Below are positions 26,153-34,615 of a stretch of DNA of 64,000 nucleotides, piece after piece. This stretch comes from Dehalobacter alkaniphilus (GTDB taxonomy: Bacteria > Bacillota > Desulfitobacteriia > Desulfitobacteriales > Syntrophobotulaceae). The notes under the pieces were generated by a model that did not search any database, was not told the origin of the DNA, and worked only from the letters and a program-made list of their open reading frames with translations. The position numbers and the translations under genes are program-made. The stretch covers positions 992,001-1,056,000 of the forward strand of contig CP148031.1 in NCBI GenBank assembly GCA_040500365.1, given 5' to 3'. How positions within the stretch are numbered: position 1 is the first letter of the stretch; each line of letters starts with the position of its first letter.

Positions 26153-26269
26153 ATGCAAAAGCCTCAATCAAGATATTCAGAAAAAAGAACCGTTTCCCGA
26201 AAAAATCAGCCTGGCGTCACGCAGGCCATCCGCTTATCGGCGGGTGGCTTTTTTTCGCCGATGCGGTAA
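26153..26269 (+). CDS. Possible 38-residue leader peptide over a terminator
   Basis: An ATG at 26153 preceded by GGGAGGG opens a short basic frame (MQKPQSRYSEKRTVSRKNQP) ending at 26269. Its 3' half overlaps a strong terminator hairpin at 26225-26255. It could be a leader peptide for attenuation of the primase-virD4 part of the operon, or a chance frame. Confidence 0.35.
   Translation: MQKPQSRYSEKRTVSRKNQPGVTQAIRLSAGGFFSPMR
26225..26255 (+). terminator. Strong terminator/attenuator between relaxase and primase genes
   Basis: GCCATCCGC at 26225-26233 pairs with GCGGGTGGC at 26240-26248 (one wobble), followed by seven T. Confidence 0.75.
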
Positions 26270-26299
26270 GCGCAAGCGCTGACAAAGGAGGAATGCACT

Positions 26300-27733
26300 T
26301 TGGCATACATTCATTTTACAGACGAACAGAAGCAGCAGGCCAACTCAGTCGACCTGGTAGATTTCCTTCAGCGTCAGGGAGAGCAGCTTGTGCGTTCCGG
26401 CCGGGAGTGGCGCTGGAAGCGTCATGACAGCGTGACCGTGCGCGGTAATCAATGGTTCCGTCACTCCCGCAAAGAAGGCGGTCACGCCATTGACTTCGTC
26501 CAGCAGTTCTATGATATGAGCTTTCCCGAAGCGGTAAATTATCTGCTTGGAGAGGACTGCGGCGTGGAGTGGAACCAGACGGTCAAGAGCGCGCCTGCTC
26601 CCCGTAAGAAATTCACTCTTCCGGAAGCCAATCACGATATGCGCCGGGTATTTGCCTATCTGATAAAGCGGCGGTTCATTGACCGTGAGGTGCTGTCCCG
26701 CTTCGCCCATGAAAAGCTGATCTATGAGGACAAGGAATATCACAACGCGGTGTTTATCGGGCTGGGTGAAAACAGCGTCCCCCGCCACGCTCACAAGCGC
26801 GGCACTTACACCCAGGGCGAACCTTATAAAGGAAACGTGGAGGGCAGCGATCCGAAATACAGCTTCCACTGGATCGGAGAGAGCGGTGTCCTCCATGTGT
26901 TCGAGGCGCCGGTGGATATGCTGTCCTTCATCACACTGAACCGGAAGGACTGGCGGCGGCACAGCTATGTCACGCTGGACGGCGTGTCGGAACACGCCAT
27001 GCTCCGTCAGCTGGAGCTGAATCCTCATCTGAAAAGCGTCGTGCTGTGCCTGGACCATGACGAAGCAGGCATCGAAGCCAGCGGACGCCTGAAGGATATC
27101 CTGTTGGAGAAGGGATATACGGATGTTTTCGTAATGCAATCGCAGCACAAGGACTGGAATGAGGATCTGAAAGCCAATAACGGTGTCAGTCCCATCCCGG
27201 CACAGGTGCATCCGAAGCTGGAGCTTCTGCCGAAGGTTGTCGGTGAACTGCATGATTTGTGCAAAGCCCTCTCAACGCATAAGGACATTGACTCCTTCCT
27301 CGCAGAGTGCGCCGAGGCGGTGGAGCCGTTTCTTGCTTCCGGCAAAACAGTAGATCTAAACACGGACGCTGTTCGGGAATGCCTGCAGTGTATGGCTGCC
27401 GGCTCGCTGGCTGCCATGCAAAGGCAGCTTAACCAGATGGAACAGCCTGCGACAATGGAGCAGCTCATCCAAAAGCTGCAGGAAAGCTACCGTCCCCATG
27501 AGGATAGAGGCTGGCTTCGCGCTAAGGCGGAACAGCTGCGCCAGGATGTAACGGAAATATGCCGCCAGCTTCAGGCCCCGGGCATCCGGACACTGGCGGA
27601 TAAGGAAAAGCTCCTGTCCTCCTATCAGCGCCTTGCGCTGGACAGCGTCAAAACTATTATGTTTGCTGAGCAAGAGCTTCCGTCGATGCTCCCGTCGCAG
27701 GAGCAGGCAGTAAATTTTTCTATGACCATGTAA
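26300..27733 (+). CDS. DUF3991/TOPRIM primase-like protein
   Basis: 477 residues from TTG 26300 with AAAGGAGG 8 bases upstream. The N-terminus (residues 10-100) resembles a primase zinc-finger region, without a clear Cys cluster. Next comes a DUF3991-like part with RRFIDREVLSRFAHEKLIYE. A TOPRIM core follows with VFEAPVDMLSFITL and VLCLDHDEAG near residues 205-255, giving the E and DxD residues. Such proteins are encoded with relaxases in clostridial elements and may prime the transferred strand. The tail is a helical extension ending NFSMTM. Confidence 0.78.
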   Translation: MAYIHFTDEQKQQANSVDLVDFLQRQGEQLVRSGREWRWKRHDSVTVRGNQWFRHSRKEGGHAIDFVQQFYDMSFPEAVNYLLGEDCGVEWNQTVKSAPAPRKKFTLPEANHDMRRVFAYLIKRRFIDREVLSRFAHEKLIYEDKEYHNAVFIGLGENSVPRHAHKRGTYTQGEPYKGNVEGSDPKYSFHWIGESGVLHVFEAPVDMLSFITLNRKDWRRHSYVTLDGVSEHAMLRQLELNPHLKSVVLCLDHDEAGIEASGRLKDILLEKGYTDVFVMQSQHKDWNEDLKANNGVSPIPAQVHPKLELLPKVVGELHDLCKALSTHKDIDSFLAECAEAVEPFLASGKTVDLNTDAVRECLQCMAAGSLAAMQRQLNQMEQPATMEQLIQKLQESYRPHEDRGWLRAKAEQLRQDVTEICRQLQAPGIRTLADKEKLLSSYQRLALDSVKTIMFAEQELPSMLPSQEQAVNFSMTM

Positions 27734-27746
27734 AGGAGGGGTCGCA

Positions 27747-29567
27747 TTGCAGACATCCCAAATCGTAATCCTGACCGCAGCCGGACTGACCATGTTCGGC
27801 GTGATCGGGCTGTTATCGCTCATAGCGCATTACTATACCCTGAACGGCATCAAGTCCAAAACGGTCGGCGACGGTCAGCACGGCACAGCGCGCTGGGCAA
27901 CCAAGCGGGAGATCAAAAAGACATATACCGAGGTTCCCTATGAGCCTGAAAAATGGCGGAAGGGCGAAAGCCTCCCGAAAGAGCAGGGCCTTATCGTCGG
28001 CTGGAGGAAAGCGCCTTTGTTTGACGATACCGCTCCACACGGGTATGCGCTGGTAGACGATGACGATATCCACTGCCTGATGATCGGCGCGGCCGGCGTC
28101 GGCAAGACCGCAAACTTCCTCTATCCGAATCTGGAATACGCCTGTGCCTGCGGCATGAGCTGGCTCTGCACCGACACCAAGGGCGACCTCTACCGCAACT
28201 ACGCCGGGATCGCCAAGGACTGCTACGGCTATGAGGTGGCGGTCATCGACCTGAGAAACCCCACCCGCTCGGACGGCAACAATCTGCTCCATCTGGTCAA
28301 CAGGTATATGGACGCCTATCTGAAAAACCCTCAGAACCTGGCATACAAGGCCAGAGCGGAGAAATATGCCAAGATCACCGCCAAGACCATCATCTCCTCC
28401 GGAGGCTTCGATACGGCGATGGCCGGACAAAATGCCTTCTTCTACGACGCGGCGGAAGGTCTGCTGACCTCCGTAATACTGCTTATCGCCGAATACTGTG
28501 AGCCGAAGCAGAGGCACATCGTATCGGTGTTCAAACTCATACAGGATCTGCTGGTGCCCAGCGGCGTCAAGGGCAGGACTTTGTTCCAACTGCTCCTTGC
28601 CCACCTGCCGGACGAGCATAAGACCAAGTGGTTTGCGGGTGCGGCGCTCAACTCGGCGGAGCAGGCCATGCAGAGCGTCCTCTCAACCGCGCTCTCCCGG
28701 CTCAATGCCTTTCTGGATTCCGAGCTGGAGCAGATCCTGTGCTTTGACACGGCAATCGACGCGGAGAGGTTCTGCACCAAAAAAAGCGCCATCTTCCTTG
28801 TCATGCCGGAGGAAGATAACACAAAATATTTCATCATCAGCCTGATCGTCCAGCAGCTCTACCGCGAGATCCTGTCGGTGGCCGACGAGCATGGCGGCAA
28901 GCTCCCCAACCGGGTGATGATGTTCCTCGACGAGATCGGGACCATACCCAAAATTGAGTCTGCTGAGATGATGTTCAGCGCCAGTCGTTCGAGGCGGGTG
29001 TCAATAGTAGCGATCATACAATCCTTCGCTCAGTTGGAGAAAAACTATGGCAGAGAGGGTTCGGCCATCATCATCGACAACTGCCAGGACACGGTGTTCG
29101 GCGGCTTTGCTCCTAACAGCGAGTCGGCGCAGATTTTGTCGAAAGCCATGGGAAGCAAGACGGTCATGAGCGGCTCGGTCAGCCGGGGTAAAAACGATCC
29201 GTCCCAGAGTCTGCAGATGATCGAACGTCCGCTGATGACACCCGATGAGCTTAAGTCCATGCCCAAAGGCCGGTTTATCGTCACCAAGACCGGCGCCTAT
29301 CCGATTCGCACCCGGCTGAAGCTGTTCAAGGAATGGGGTATTACCTTCGGCAAGCCGTATGAGATCGCCGAACAATCGGCCAGACAGGTAGAGTATGCCG
29401 ACAGGCACAAGGTGGAGGAAGAAATCATCCTGCGCCATTCCGCCTGTGTGGAGGTGCCGGAGGAAGCTGAAACAGAAGCAGCTGCGTCGGGCGGCCCGGT
29501 GCATACGCCTGTTCAGGGTATAACCTTTGAACAGTTTGTGCAAAAGCAGGAACCTGAAAGGAGATGA
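27747..29567 (+). CDS. virD4: VirD4/TraG coupling ATPase
   Basis: 606 residues from TTG 27747 with AAAGGAGG upstream. There is one N-terminal membrane region (residues 6-30). Walker A GAAGVGKT lies near residues 114-121, followed by the TDTKGDLYRNYAG motif typical of type IV coupling proteins. MMFLDEIGTIPKI near residue 390 is the Walker B region. It links the relaxase-DNA complex to the channel. A decayed copy of the residues 105-155 region occurs at 42448. Confidence 0.95.
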   Translation: MQTSQIVILTAAGLTMFGVIGLLSLIAHYYTLNGIKSKTVGDGQHGTARWATKREIKKTYTEVPYEPEKWRKGESLPKEQGLIVGWRKAPLFDDTAPHGYALVDDDDIHCLMIGAAGVGKTANFLYPNLEYACACGMSWLCTDTKGDLYRNYAGIAKDCYGYEVAVIDLRNPTRSDGNNLLHLVNRYMDAYLKNPQNLAYKARAEKYAKITAKTIISSGGFDTAMAGQNAFFYDAAEGLLTSVILLIAEYCEPKQRHIVSVFKLIQDLLVPSGVKGRTLFQLLLAHLPDEHKTKWFAGAALNSAEQAMQSVLSTALSRLNAFLDSELEQILCFDTAIDAERFCTKKSAIFLVMPEEDNTKYFIISLIVQQLYREILSVADEHGGKLPNRVMMFLDEIGTIPKIESAEMMFSASRSRRVSIVAIIQSFAQLEKNYGREGSAIIIDNCQDTVFGGFAPNSESAQILSKAMGSKTVMSGSVSRGKNDPSQSLQMIERPLMTPDELKSMPKGRFIVTKTGAYPIRTRLKLFKEWGITFGKPYEIAEQSARQVEYADRHKVEEEIILRHSACVEVPEEAETEAAASGGPVHTPVQGITFEQFVQKQEPERR

Positions 29568-29571
29568 AGCT

Positions 29572-29841
29572 GTGGGTTACTTTACATCTGTTTATACCTC
29601 GGAACTGCCGCATCGGGCGAGGGCTGTCTATATGTACCTGCATGACCGTGCCGACAAGGACGGCAAATGCTACCCTGCGATTGGTACCATCGCCAGAGAG
29701 CTGAAGCTGTCTCGCAGTACTGTCAAGCGCGCCATAGCCGACCTTGAGCAAAGTGGCCGTCTGCGCAAGGAGCAGCGGTGGCGGGAAAACGGTGGCAAGA
29801 GCAGTAATTTGTACTATATTCAGCAGCTGGATTCAAGCTGA
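29572..29841 (+). CDS. Small helix-turn-helix protein
   Basis: 89 residues from GTG 29572 with AAAGGAGATG upstream, overlapping the end of virD4 within the ribosome site. CYPAIGTIARELKLSRSTVK followed by RAIADLEQSGRLRKE is a winged HTH of the replication-initiator or GntR-like kind. It is the last gene of the conjugation block and may regulate it. Confidence 0.75.
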   Translation: MGYFTSVYTSELPHRARAVYMYLHDRADKDGKCYPAIGTIARELKLSRSTVKRAIADLEQSGRLRKEQRWRENGGKSSNLYYIQQLDSS

Positions 29842-29854
29842 ACGACTAAAAAAT

Positions 29855-29879
29855 GACCTTCCCCGCCAAGGGGAAGGTC
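29855..29879 (+). terminator. Hairpin closing the conjugation block
   Basis: GACCTTCCCC at 29855-29864 pairs perfectly with GGGGAAGGTC at 29870-29879. The following T-run is weak (TGTACTTTCT). Confidence 0.6.
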
Positions 29880-30177
29880 TGTACTTTCTATGAACCATGG
29901 AAGGGTTCATGGTGAGCCGTCAAAGTGAACTTCTCATTTTAAGGAAATATCTAACACCAGAGAAATAATAATAATTTAGGAGCATTTCTGTAAGGGAAAT
30001 ATCTGAACTTTGAAAAATGAGACGCCAGGCAATAAAATAGTGATGTGTCGATCGGCCAAGAAAGGCACAAAACAAAGAGGTGCATCCTCTGTGGTTAAGA
30101 TCGGAATTTTCGGAGTATCAGGTTTGTATAGGCGGAGAAGCATTATATGAATTCCAGAGATTTATTATTCTGATATT
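29880..30177. other. Non-coding boundary after the conjugation block
   Basis: No gene is seen. There is a palindrome ATGAACC (29890-29896) with GGTTCAT (29904-29910), and a loose repeat, GGAAATATCTAACA then GGGAAATATCTGAAC, about 60 bases apart. The element end could be here, but no att core or integrase was found to prove it. Confidence 0.3.
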
Positions 30178-30564
30178 TTATTCAGTAGTATGTGCCTGTG
30201 GCGATTCCGACGTATGAACCTGAACTCCCCAATGTGCAAGTTGCTTTAGAATCGGCATTAAGTCACGGCAAATGTCGGTTAATGTATATTCTACTCGCAC
30301 CGGCATCTCCATATGTTGTTCACGATGTATAAGGCCATTTTCCTCCAACTCTTTTAATGAACTCGCTAACATAGTATTTGTTATACCTCTAATCTTACGT
30401 TTCAGTTCATTGTACCTTGTCGTACCATCCTGATGAAGGGCACATAAAATTGGTATCTTCCATTTTCCACCTACCACCCTTAGAGCACTTCCCAATGGAC
30501 AATAGTCCATACATGGGCAATTATCTTTACAAGGCCGATTACTTTGATCGATTACTTTGATCAT
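30178..30564 (-). CDS. HxlR-family transcriptional regulator
   Basis: 128 residues with a Cys-rich start (PCKDNCPCMDYCPLGSALRV) and the HxlR winged helix (GGKWKIPILCALHQDGTTRY then ELKRKIRGITNTMLASSLKE). HxlR proteins respond to aldehydes, diamide or thiol stress. It is divergent from the flavoprotein gene at 30687, with 122 bases between, so it probably controls that gene. The extra cysteines suggest redox or metal sensing, which is inference. Confidence 0.9.
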   Translation of the reverse strand: MIKVIDQSNRPCKDNCPCMDYCPLGSALRVVGGKWKIPILCALHQDGTTRYNELKRKIRGITNTMLASSLKELEENGLIHREQHMEMPVRVEYTLTDICRDLMPILKQLAHWGVQVHTSESPQAHTTE

Positions 30565-30662
30565 ATTTTCCGCACCTACTCATTATATTCTGCGTTCTTG
30601 AAAATGAAATAGCGCAGTAGTATTATTATACTAGATAGCAATAACAGAGTGAATAGCTATCA

Positions 30663-30668
30663 TATAAT
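30663..30668 (+). promoter_or_regulatory. Likely -10 element of the split-barrel flavoprotein gene
   Basis: TATAAT lies 19 bases before the ATG. A GATAGC ... GCTATC inverted repeat just upstream (about 30635-30661) could be the HxlR site. Confidence 0.4.
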
Positions 30669-30686
30669 TTTTATGGAGGCGAAAAT

Positions 30687-30992
30687 ATGGTTATCAATGA
30701 AGATGTAAAGAAAGTTATTGAAGGATCGGCATTTCTCTCGCTTGTTACGGTAGATGCAAACGGAACCCCTCATCCTATTATTGCAGGTAAAGGCCAAGTA
30801 GTAAGTGACACAGTGGTCTTCGGTATTTATAAGATGGAGATCACACAAAAGAATCTAGCATCAAATAAAAATGCATGGGTGGTAGGGGCAACCATGGATG
30901 GGGGGCCTAAAGGTTATCGACTCACAGGCACGGCGGAGGCAAAAGATAAGCAACTTATTTTCATCCCTACCGGAGTAGATGCGCTAATATAA
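30687..30992 (+). CDS. Pyridoxamine-phosphate-oxidase-like split-barrel flavoprotein
   Basis: 101 residues. SAFLSLVTVDANGTPHPIIA near the N-terminus, then KNLASNKNAWVVGAT and GYRLTGTAEA, follow the FMN-binding split barrel of the PNPOx family. TATGGAGGCG is upstream. The protein is shorter than PNPOx itself and belongs with the small single-domain flavoproteins. The divergent HxlR gene points to induction by a small reactive molecule. Confidence 0.8.
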   Translation: MVINEDVKKVIEGSAFLSLVTVDANGTPHPIIAGKGQVVSDTVVFGIYKMEITQKNLASNKNAWVVGATMDGGPKGYRLTGTAEAKDKQLIFIPTGVDALI

Positions 30993-31020
30993 AAAAATTA
31001 TCAATATATGACAACATAAA

Positions 31021-31062
31021 TATCCCTTCTTTTTGTTGGGCTCATAACAAAAAGAAGGGATA
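31021..31062. terminator. Strong terminator hairpin
   Basis: TATCCCTTCTTTTTGTT at 31021-31037 pairs perfectly over 17 bp with 31046-31062. It separates the flavoprotein gene from the DUF1638-like gene. Confidence 0.65.
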
Positions 31063-31082
31063 TCTAAGGAGTTGTGTAGAAC

Positions 31083-31673
31083 ATGGTTGTGCATATATTA
31101 TCCTGTGGTATTTTTCAGCCAGAAATTGAAAAAATTCTGCCGGAAGTCAAGCTGGATTTACTTAATCAAAATATAGTCATTAATTTTGTGCCGCCTGCAT
31201 TGCATGTTGACAATAAAAAATTGAAGACAGGAATTGTTAACGGTCTGGAATCTCTCAAAAATCAAAAAACATTGCTGCTTTATGGAAGCATGTGTCATCA
31301 GGAATTATCTCAAATAGCCAGGGATTTCAGAGCCACTTATCCAGAAGCGCATAACTGTATCGAGTTGTTATTCGATCCAGAAAGAAAAAAAGAGATAGAT
31401 AGCGCGTATAATGTTTTTTATATGACCAGCGGCTGGTTAAAATACTGGCATGAAATATTTCAGCAAGGACAGGGATGGGACCCGGTTGATGCCAGGATAA
31501 ATTTCGGATCGTATGAGATTCTTGTGCTTGACAGCGGGGTATCCAATATTTCTGACGAAGAAATATTGGAGTTTTTTGATTATACTCAAGTGTCCATTGA
31601 TATTGAACCGATTTCTTTAGATTATTTTAAGAATGTCATAATTGAAATGTGTCAAAATATCAGCAAAGATTGA
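31083..31673 (+). CDS. DUF1638-like protein
   Basis: 196 residues. VHILSCGIFQPEIEKILPEV at the start, LLLYGSMCHQELSQIA in the middle and MTSGWLKYWHEIFQQG near the end fit DUF1638, a family common in methanogens and in Clostridia that use corrinoid methyltransferases. Its biochemical role is not known to me. GGAGTTGTG precedes the ATG. It stands as a single gene between two hairpin/promoter regions. Confidence 0.7.
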   Translation: MVVHILSCGIFQPEIEKILPEVKLDLLNQNIVINFVPPALHVDNKKLKTGIVNGLESLKNQKTLLLYGSMCHQELSQIARDFRATYPEAHNCIELLFDPERKKEIDSAYNVFYMTSGWLKYWHEIFQQGQGWDPVDARINFGSYEILVLDSGVSNISDEEILEFFDYTQVSIDIEPISLDYFKNVIIEMCQNISKD

Positions 31674-31723
31674 ATTTTCTCATTCTCGCCGGCAAAGGCG
31701 TGCTCTAATATAAGCTTTGTTTT

Positions 31724-31750
31724 TTGACACATCAAACAGAAATGTATAAT
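31724..31750 (+). promoter_or_regulatory. Likely promoter of the alpha-hydroxy-acid dehydrogenase gene
   Basis: TTGACA at 31724-31729 and TATAAT at 31745-31750 match both consensus boxes, with a short 15-base spacer. The leader to the ATG at 31865 is about 110 bases. Confidence 0.5.
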
Positions 31751-31864
31751 AAGCCGATTAGCTGGAATCTGTAAATTCCGAAAGGTGCTGCAATAAGCGA
31801 TGAAAACCGGCTTTCTCTGCACTATCAGTCGATATGGCTGAAATATTCAAACGGAGGTATTTAT

Positions 31865-32794
31865 ATGAATGACGGAGAAAAAAAGCTGCAAGAAAAAGGA
31901 ATGAGCAGTAGATATACAGCGGCTCCGGGTAATTCTTCCAGGATAACACGTGACTATATCGACTCGTTGCTGATCGAAATGCGAGTAATAGATTCTATAG
32001 AATCTTCATCAAAGATGGGGCTTTTTGGAGAATCTTTCGCGACTCCCGTGATGGTAGCCGCTTTGTCGGGACTGGATAATATTCGTCCAAACGGGATGGT
32101 TGAGGTTGCAAAAGGAGCGGCGGCTGGCGCAGTGATGTGGTCTGGCATCGGCAATGAACAGGAACTAAAGGCAATAATTGAGACAGGGGCAAAGACCGTC
32201 AAAATCATTAAGCCATATTCAGACAAAGACTTGATATTTGAAAAAATATTTCAGGCGGAAAAATACGGTGCTTTGGCTGTTGGGATGGATATAGACTTCG
32301 TGTTTGGAAGCAAAAAAAATAAAGGTTATGCCCAATCTTATCCTGTGAGTCCAAAAACACAGGATGATATCAAAAGCTATGTAAAGGCGACTAAATTGCC
32401 CTTTGTATTAAAAGGGGTTCTCAGTGAGCAAGACGCTAAAAAAGCATTGGAAGTGGGTGCGGCAGCGATTGTTGTTTCCCATCATAGCGGCTCCGTTTTG
32501 GATTATGCGGTGCCTCCCCTTATGATTTTGCCGCGCATTGCAAAGATCATCGACCGGAGAATACCTATTTTTGTTGATTGCAGCATCAGTACCGGAACTG
32601 ATGCATTTAAAGCCTTGGCGCTTGGTGCAAAGGCTGTTTCAGTCGGAAGGGCGGTTATGACCGGTCTGGCTTCCGATGGTGCCGATGGTGTAAGGAAGGT
32701 TATTGAAGGAATAACCGAGGAACTTCAGATGATTATGAATGTTACTGGTACTGCTGATTGTGATAACATCGATCCTGATATAATATGGCGCTAA
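31865..32794 (+). CDS. FMN-dependent alpha-hydroxy-acid dehydrogenase family protein
   Basis: 309 residues with the TIM-barrel pattern of LldD-type enzymes: FATPVMVAALSGLD, LPFVLKGVLSEQDAKKALEV, AIVVSHHSGSVLDYAVPPL and VDCSISTGTDAFKALALGAK. These hold the conserved Lys, His and phosphate-binding Gly positions. The active-site segment reads SHHSGSVLD instead of the common SNHGGRQLD, so the substrate may differ from lactate or glycolate. ACGGAGG precedes the ATG. It is shorter than typical (about 350-380). Confidence 0.82.
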   Translation: MNDGEKKLQEKGMSSRYTAAPGNSSRITRDYIDSLLIEMRVIDSIESSSKMGLFGESFATPVMVAALSGLDNIRPNGMVEVAKGAAAGAVMWSGIGNEQELKAIIETGAKTVKIIKPYSDKDLIFEKIFQAEKYGALAVGMDIDFVFGSKKNKGYAQSYPVSPKTQDDIKSYVKATKLPFVLKGVLSEQDAKKALEVGAAAIVVSHHSGSVLDYAVPPLMILPRIAKIIDRRIPIFVDCSISTGTDAFKALALGAKAVSVGRAVMTGLASDGADGVRKVIEGITEELQMIMNVTGTADCDNIDPDIIWR

Positions 32795-32892
32795 AAAAAC
32801 AAAAGCATTGTCAAATAAGTCGGTTTCTGATAGCTTATTTATTTTTCTATTCTCACTTGACATACTTAAAGCGCATTGTTATAATACGATAT

Positions 32893-32904
32893 GTGTATAT
32901 ACAC
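32893..32904. promoter_or_regulatory. Palindromic operator GTGTATATACAC upstream of marR (copy 1)
   Basis: A perfect 12-bp palindrome 36 bases before the MarR start. The same motif or close variants precede other MarR and Fe-S protein genes in the window. Confidence 0.65.
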
Positions 32905-32937
32905 TAAAAATAAGATCATATTTTTGTAGGTGAAATT

Positions 32938-33405
32938 ATGGTAGATGTAGATATGTATTTTGGACCTAACGAATGCCAATGCAACAAAATGAGACGTGCA
33001 TCACGAGCAGTAACCCACTTCTATGACAAGATTTTAGAGCCGAGTGGGCTTAAAGCAACTCAATACGCACTATTGGTAAAAATGAAAAGCGTGGGATCAA
33101 TCACTATGGTAGATTTGTCAGAAGCTTGCCGCTTAGACCACACAACTCTCGTTAGAAATATAAAGTTGCTTGAAGATAAAGAGTTCGTTGAAAGTATTAG
33201 CGGAAAGCACTCAAAAGCATATACGATTACATTGACAACAAAAGGTTTGAAATCGTTGGACGAGGCCCGCCCTCACTGGGAACAGGCGCAGCAGGCGATA
33301 AAAAACTGCTCTCAGATGAGGAAATACGTATGTTTGATACTATTCTTCAAAAGCTGGAATCTTTGGATTCGTGAAATCTACATGGATTTAGTCAAGTTTC
33401 GTTGA
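32938..33405 (+). CDS. MarR-family regulator with CxC start, 3' end frameshifted
   Basis: The 155-residue frame has CQCNKMRRASRAVTHFYDKI near residue 18 and a MarR winged helix (MVDLSEACRLDHTTLVRNIK). After HWEQAQQAIK the frame is wrong: adding one A to the six-A run 33300-33305 gives KLLSDEEIRMFDTILQKLES and a stop at 33372, restoring 145 residues, exactly the length of the paralogue at 37,516. Two paralogues share the CxC and RRAS signature. It probably binds the GTGTATATACAC palindromes on both sides. Confidence 0.82.
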   Translation: MVDVDMYFGPNECQCNKMRRASRAVTHFYDKILEPSGLKATQYALLVKMKSVGSITMVDLSEACRLDHTTLVRNIKLLEDKEFVESISGKHSKAYTITLTTKGLKSLDEARPHWEQAQQAIKNCSQMRKYVCLILFFKSWNLWIREIYMDLVKFR

Positions 33406-33470
33406 ATTTACAAACAAGCCTAAACTATTGTTGCTGATAAATAAAAGTCAGCGTTTTATTATGTATTAAG

Positions 33471-33484
33471 TGTGTATATACACA
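33471..33484. promoter_or_regulatory. Palindromic operator TGTGTATATACACA before the Cys-rich gene
   Basis: A perfect 14-bp palindrome 27 bases before the start of the gene at 33511 and downstream of the MarR gene. Confidence 0.65.
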
Positions 33485-33510
33485 TTAATTAGAACGGAGA
33501 TGAATTTCAT

Positions 33511-33822
33511 ATGGCACAAATCAAAATTCATGCTGGTATCTGTGGCTTTTGCACAACAGTAGATGCACTATCTGATGATGGCCGACATGCTCAACTTTTG
33601 ATCGATTCAGAATGTCCCAACTTCAGTACTCTAAAAAGTGAACTTAAACAAGTTGATGCATATAAAGAATGCTTTGGGAAAATCGGCGAAGGTCTGGTTT
33701 ATAGTTCATTTCGGGAGTATTGTCCCCATGGTGCTTGCCCTGTTCCCTGTGGAGTTATAAAAGCCATTGAAGTTGCCTGCGGACTTGCTCTGCCCCGGAA
33801 TGTGGTTATAGAGATTACTTAA
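33511..33822 (+). CDS. Small Cys-rich protein (DUF6951-like)
   Basis: 103 residues with nine cysteines in patterns GICGFCT, SECPNF, KECFGK and YCPHGACPVPCGVIKA then CGLALP. The spacing suggests a bound metal or Fe-S cluster. It resembles DUF6951 proteins of anaerobes. ACGGAGATG is upstream. It follows a MarR gene and a palindromic operator and leads a run of redox genes, so it may be part of a MarR-controlled redox pathway. Confidence 0.7.
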   Translation: MAQIKIHAGICGFCTTVDALSDDGRHAQLLIDSECPNFSTLKSELKQVDAYKECFGKIGEGLVYSSFREYCPHGACPVPCGVIKAIEVACGLALPRNVVIEIT

Positions 33823-33870
33823 TAGCAAGAGATACCATACCTTTAACAATATCAATTGTAATAAAACAAG

Positions 33871-34428
33871 ATGGACAAGAGAGGGAGCGTTTTAATAATA
33901 GAAAGTGAAATATTATTGCAGAAAGAAAAGCTCAATTTGGCTGAGCACGTATTTGCAAAGCCGGAAAATATCGTTTTTTCCAATGTAGTAAGGAATATCT
34001 GTGAAAAAAATACATGCAGAATGTATGGCACCACATGGGCCTGTCCACCGGCCGTCGGAACTGTCGAGCAGTGTAAAGCGCGATGCAATGAGTATGAGAA
34101 TGTGTTCATATTCACAACAATGTACCATCTGAAAGATATGTTTGATGTTAAAGAATGGAAGGACGACAGAATAATGCACGAGAGGGTTACCGATAAAGTC
34201 GCGAAAATCTTCCAATCAAAATATCCTGTGGCTTTGGTACTTTCAACGGAAGGGTGTACGGTATGCAATACATGCACCTATCCGGATAAGCCTTGCAGGT
34301 TTCCTGAACGTATGCATCCTGCGACAGAGAGCTACGGAATTCTGGTTACGGAGTCGGCCAAAGTTTGCGGTATTAAATATAATAATGGGCCCGAGACGTT
34401 AACTTATTTCAGCATGATATTTTATTGA
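33871..34428 (+). CDS. DUF2284 predicted metal-binding protein
   Basis: 185 residues. Cysteine groups CEKNTCRMYGTTWACPPAVG near residue 45-63 and EGCTVCNTCTYPDKPCRFPE near 125-145 are the DUF2284 signature, thought to bind an Fe-S cluster or metal. KVCGIKYNNGPETLTYFSMI closes the protein. The ATG at 33871 has no clear ribosome site; a later start after GAGAGGGAG is possible. It is the second gene after the operator. Confidence 0.85.
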   Translation: MDKRGSVLIIESEILLQKEKLNLAEHVFAKPENIVFSNVVRNICEKNTCRMYGTTWACPPAVGTVEQCKARCNEYENVFIFTTMYHLKDMFDVKEWKDDRIMHERVTDKVAKIFQSKYPVALVLSTEGCTVCNTCTYPDKPCRFPERMHPATESYGILVTESAKVCGIKYNNGPETLTYFSMIFY

Positions 34429-34433
34429 TAAGA

Positions 34434-34478
34434 CAAATAAGTCCACAGGCCAATCACTTGAGAGAACAGACTTATTTG
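34434..34478 (+). other. Hairpin after the DUF2284 gene
   Basis: CAAATAAGTC at 34434-34443 pairs perfectly with GACTTATTTG at 34469-34478. There is no T-run. Confidence 0.4.
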
Positions 34479-34615
34479 CTATGGCAACTACCTTATAACG
34501 CAAGCTATACACATTATCATTGAGTGTTCTCACTATAGATCGGAGGGATCAAGTACTATGGATTTTTGCTTGTTTTCGAAAGTGCTGTTAAAAATTAGTA
34601 AAGGTGGTATACATA

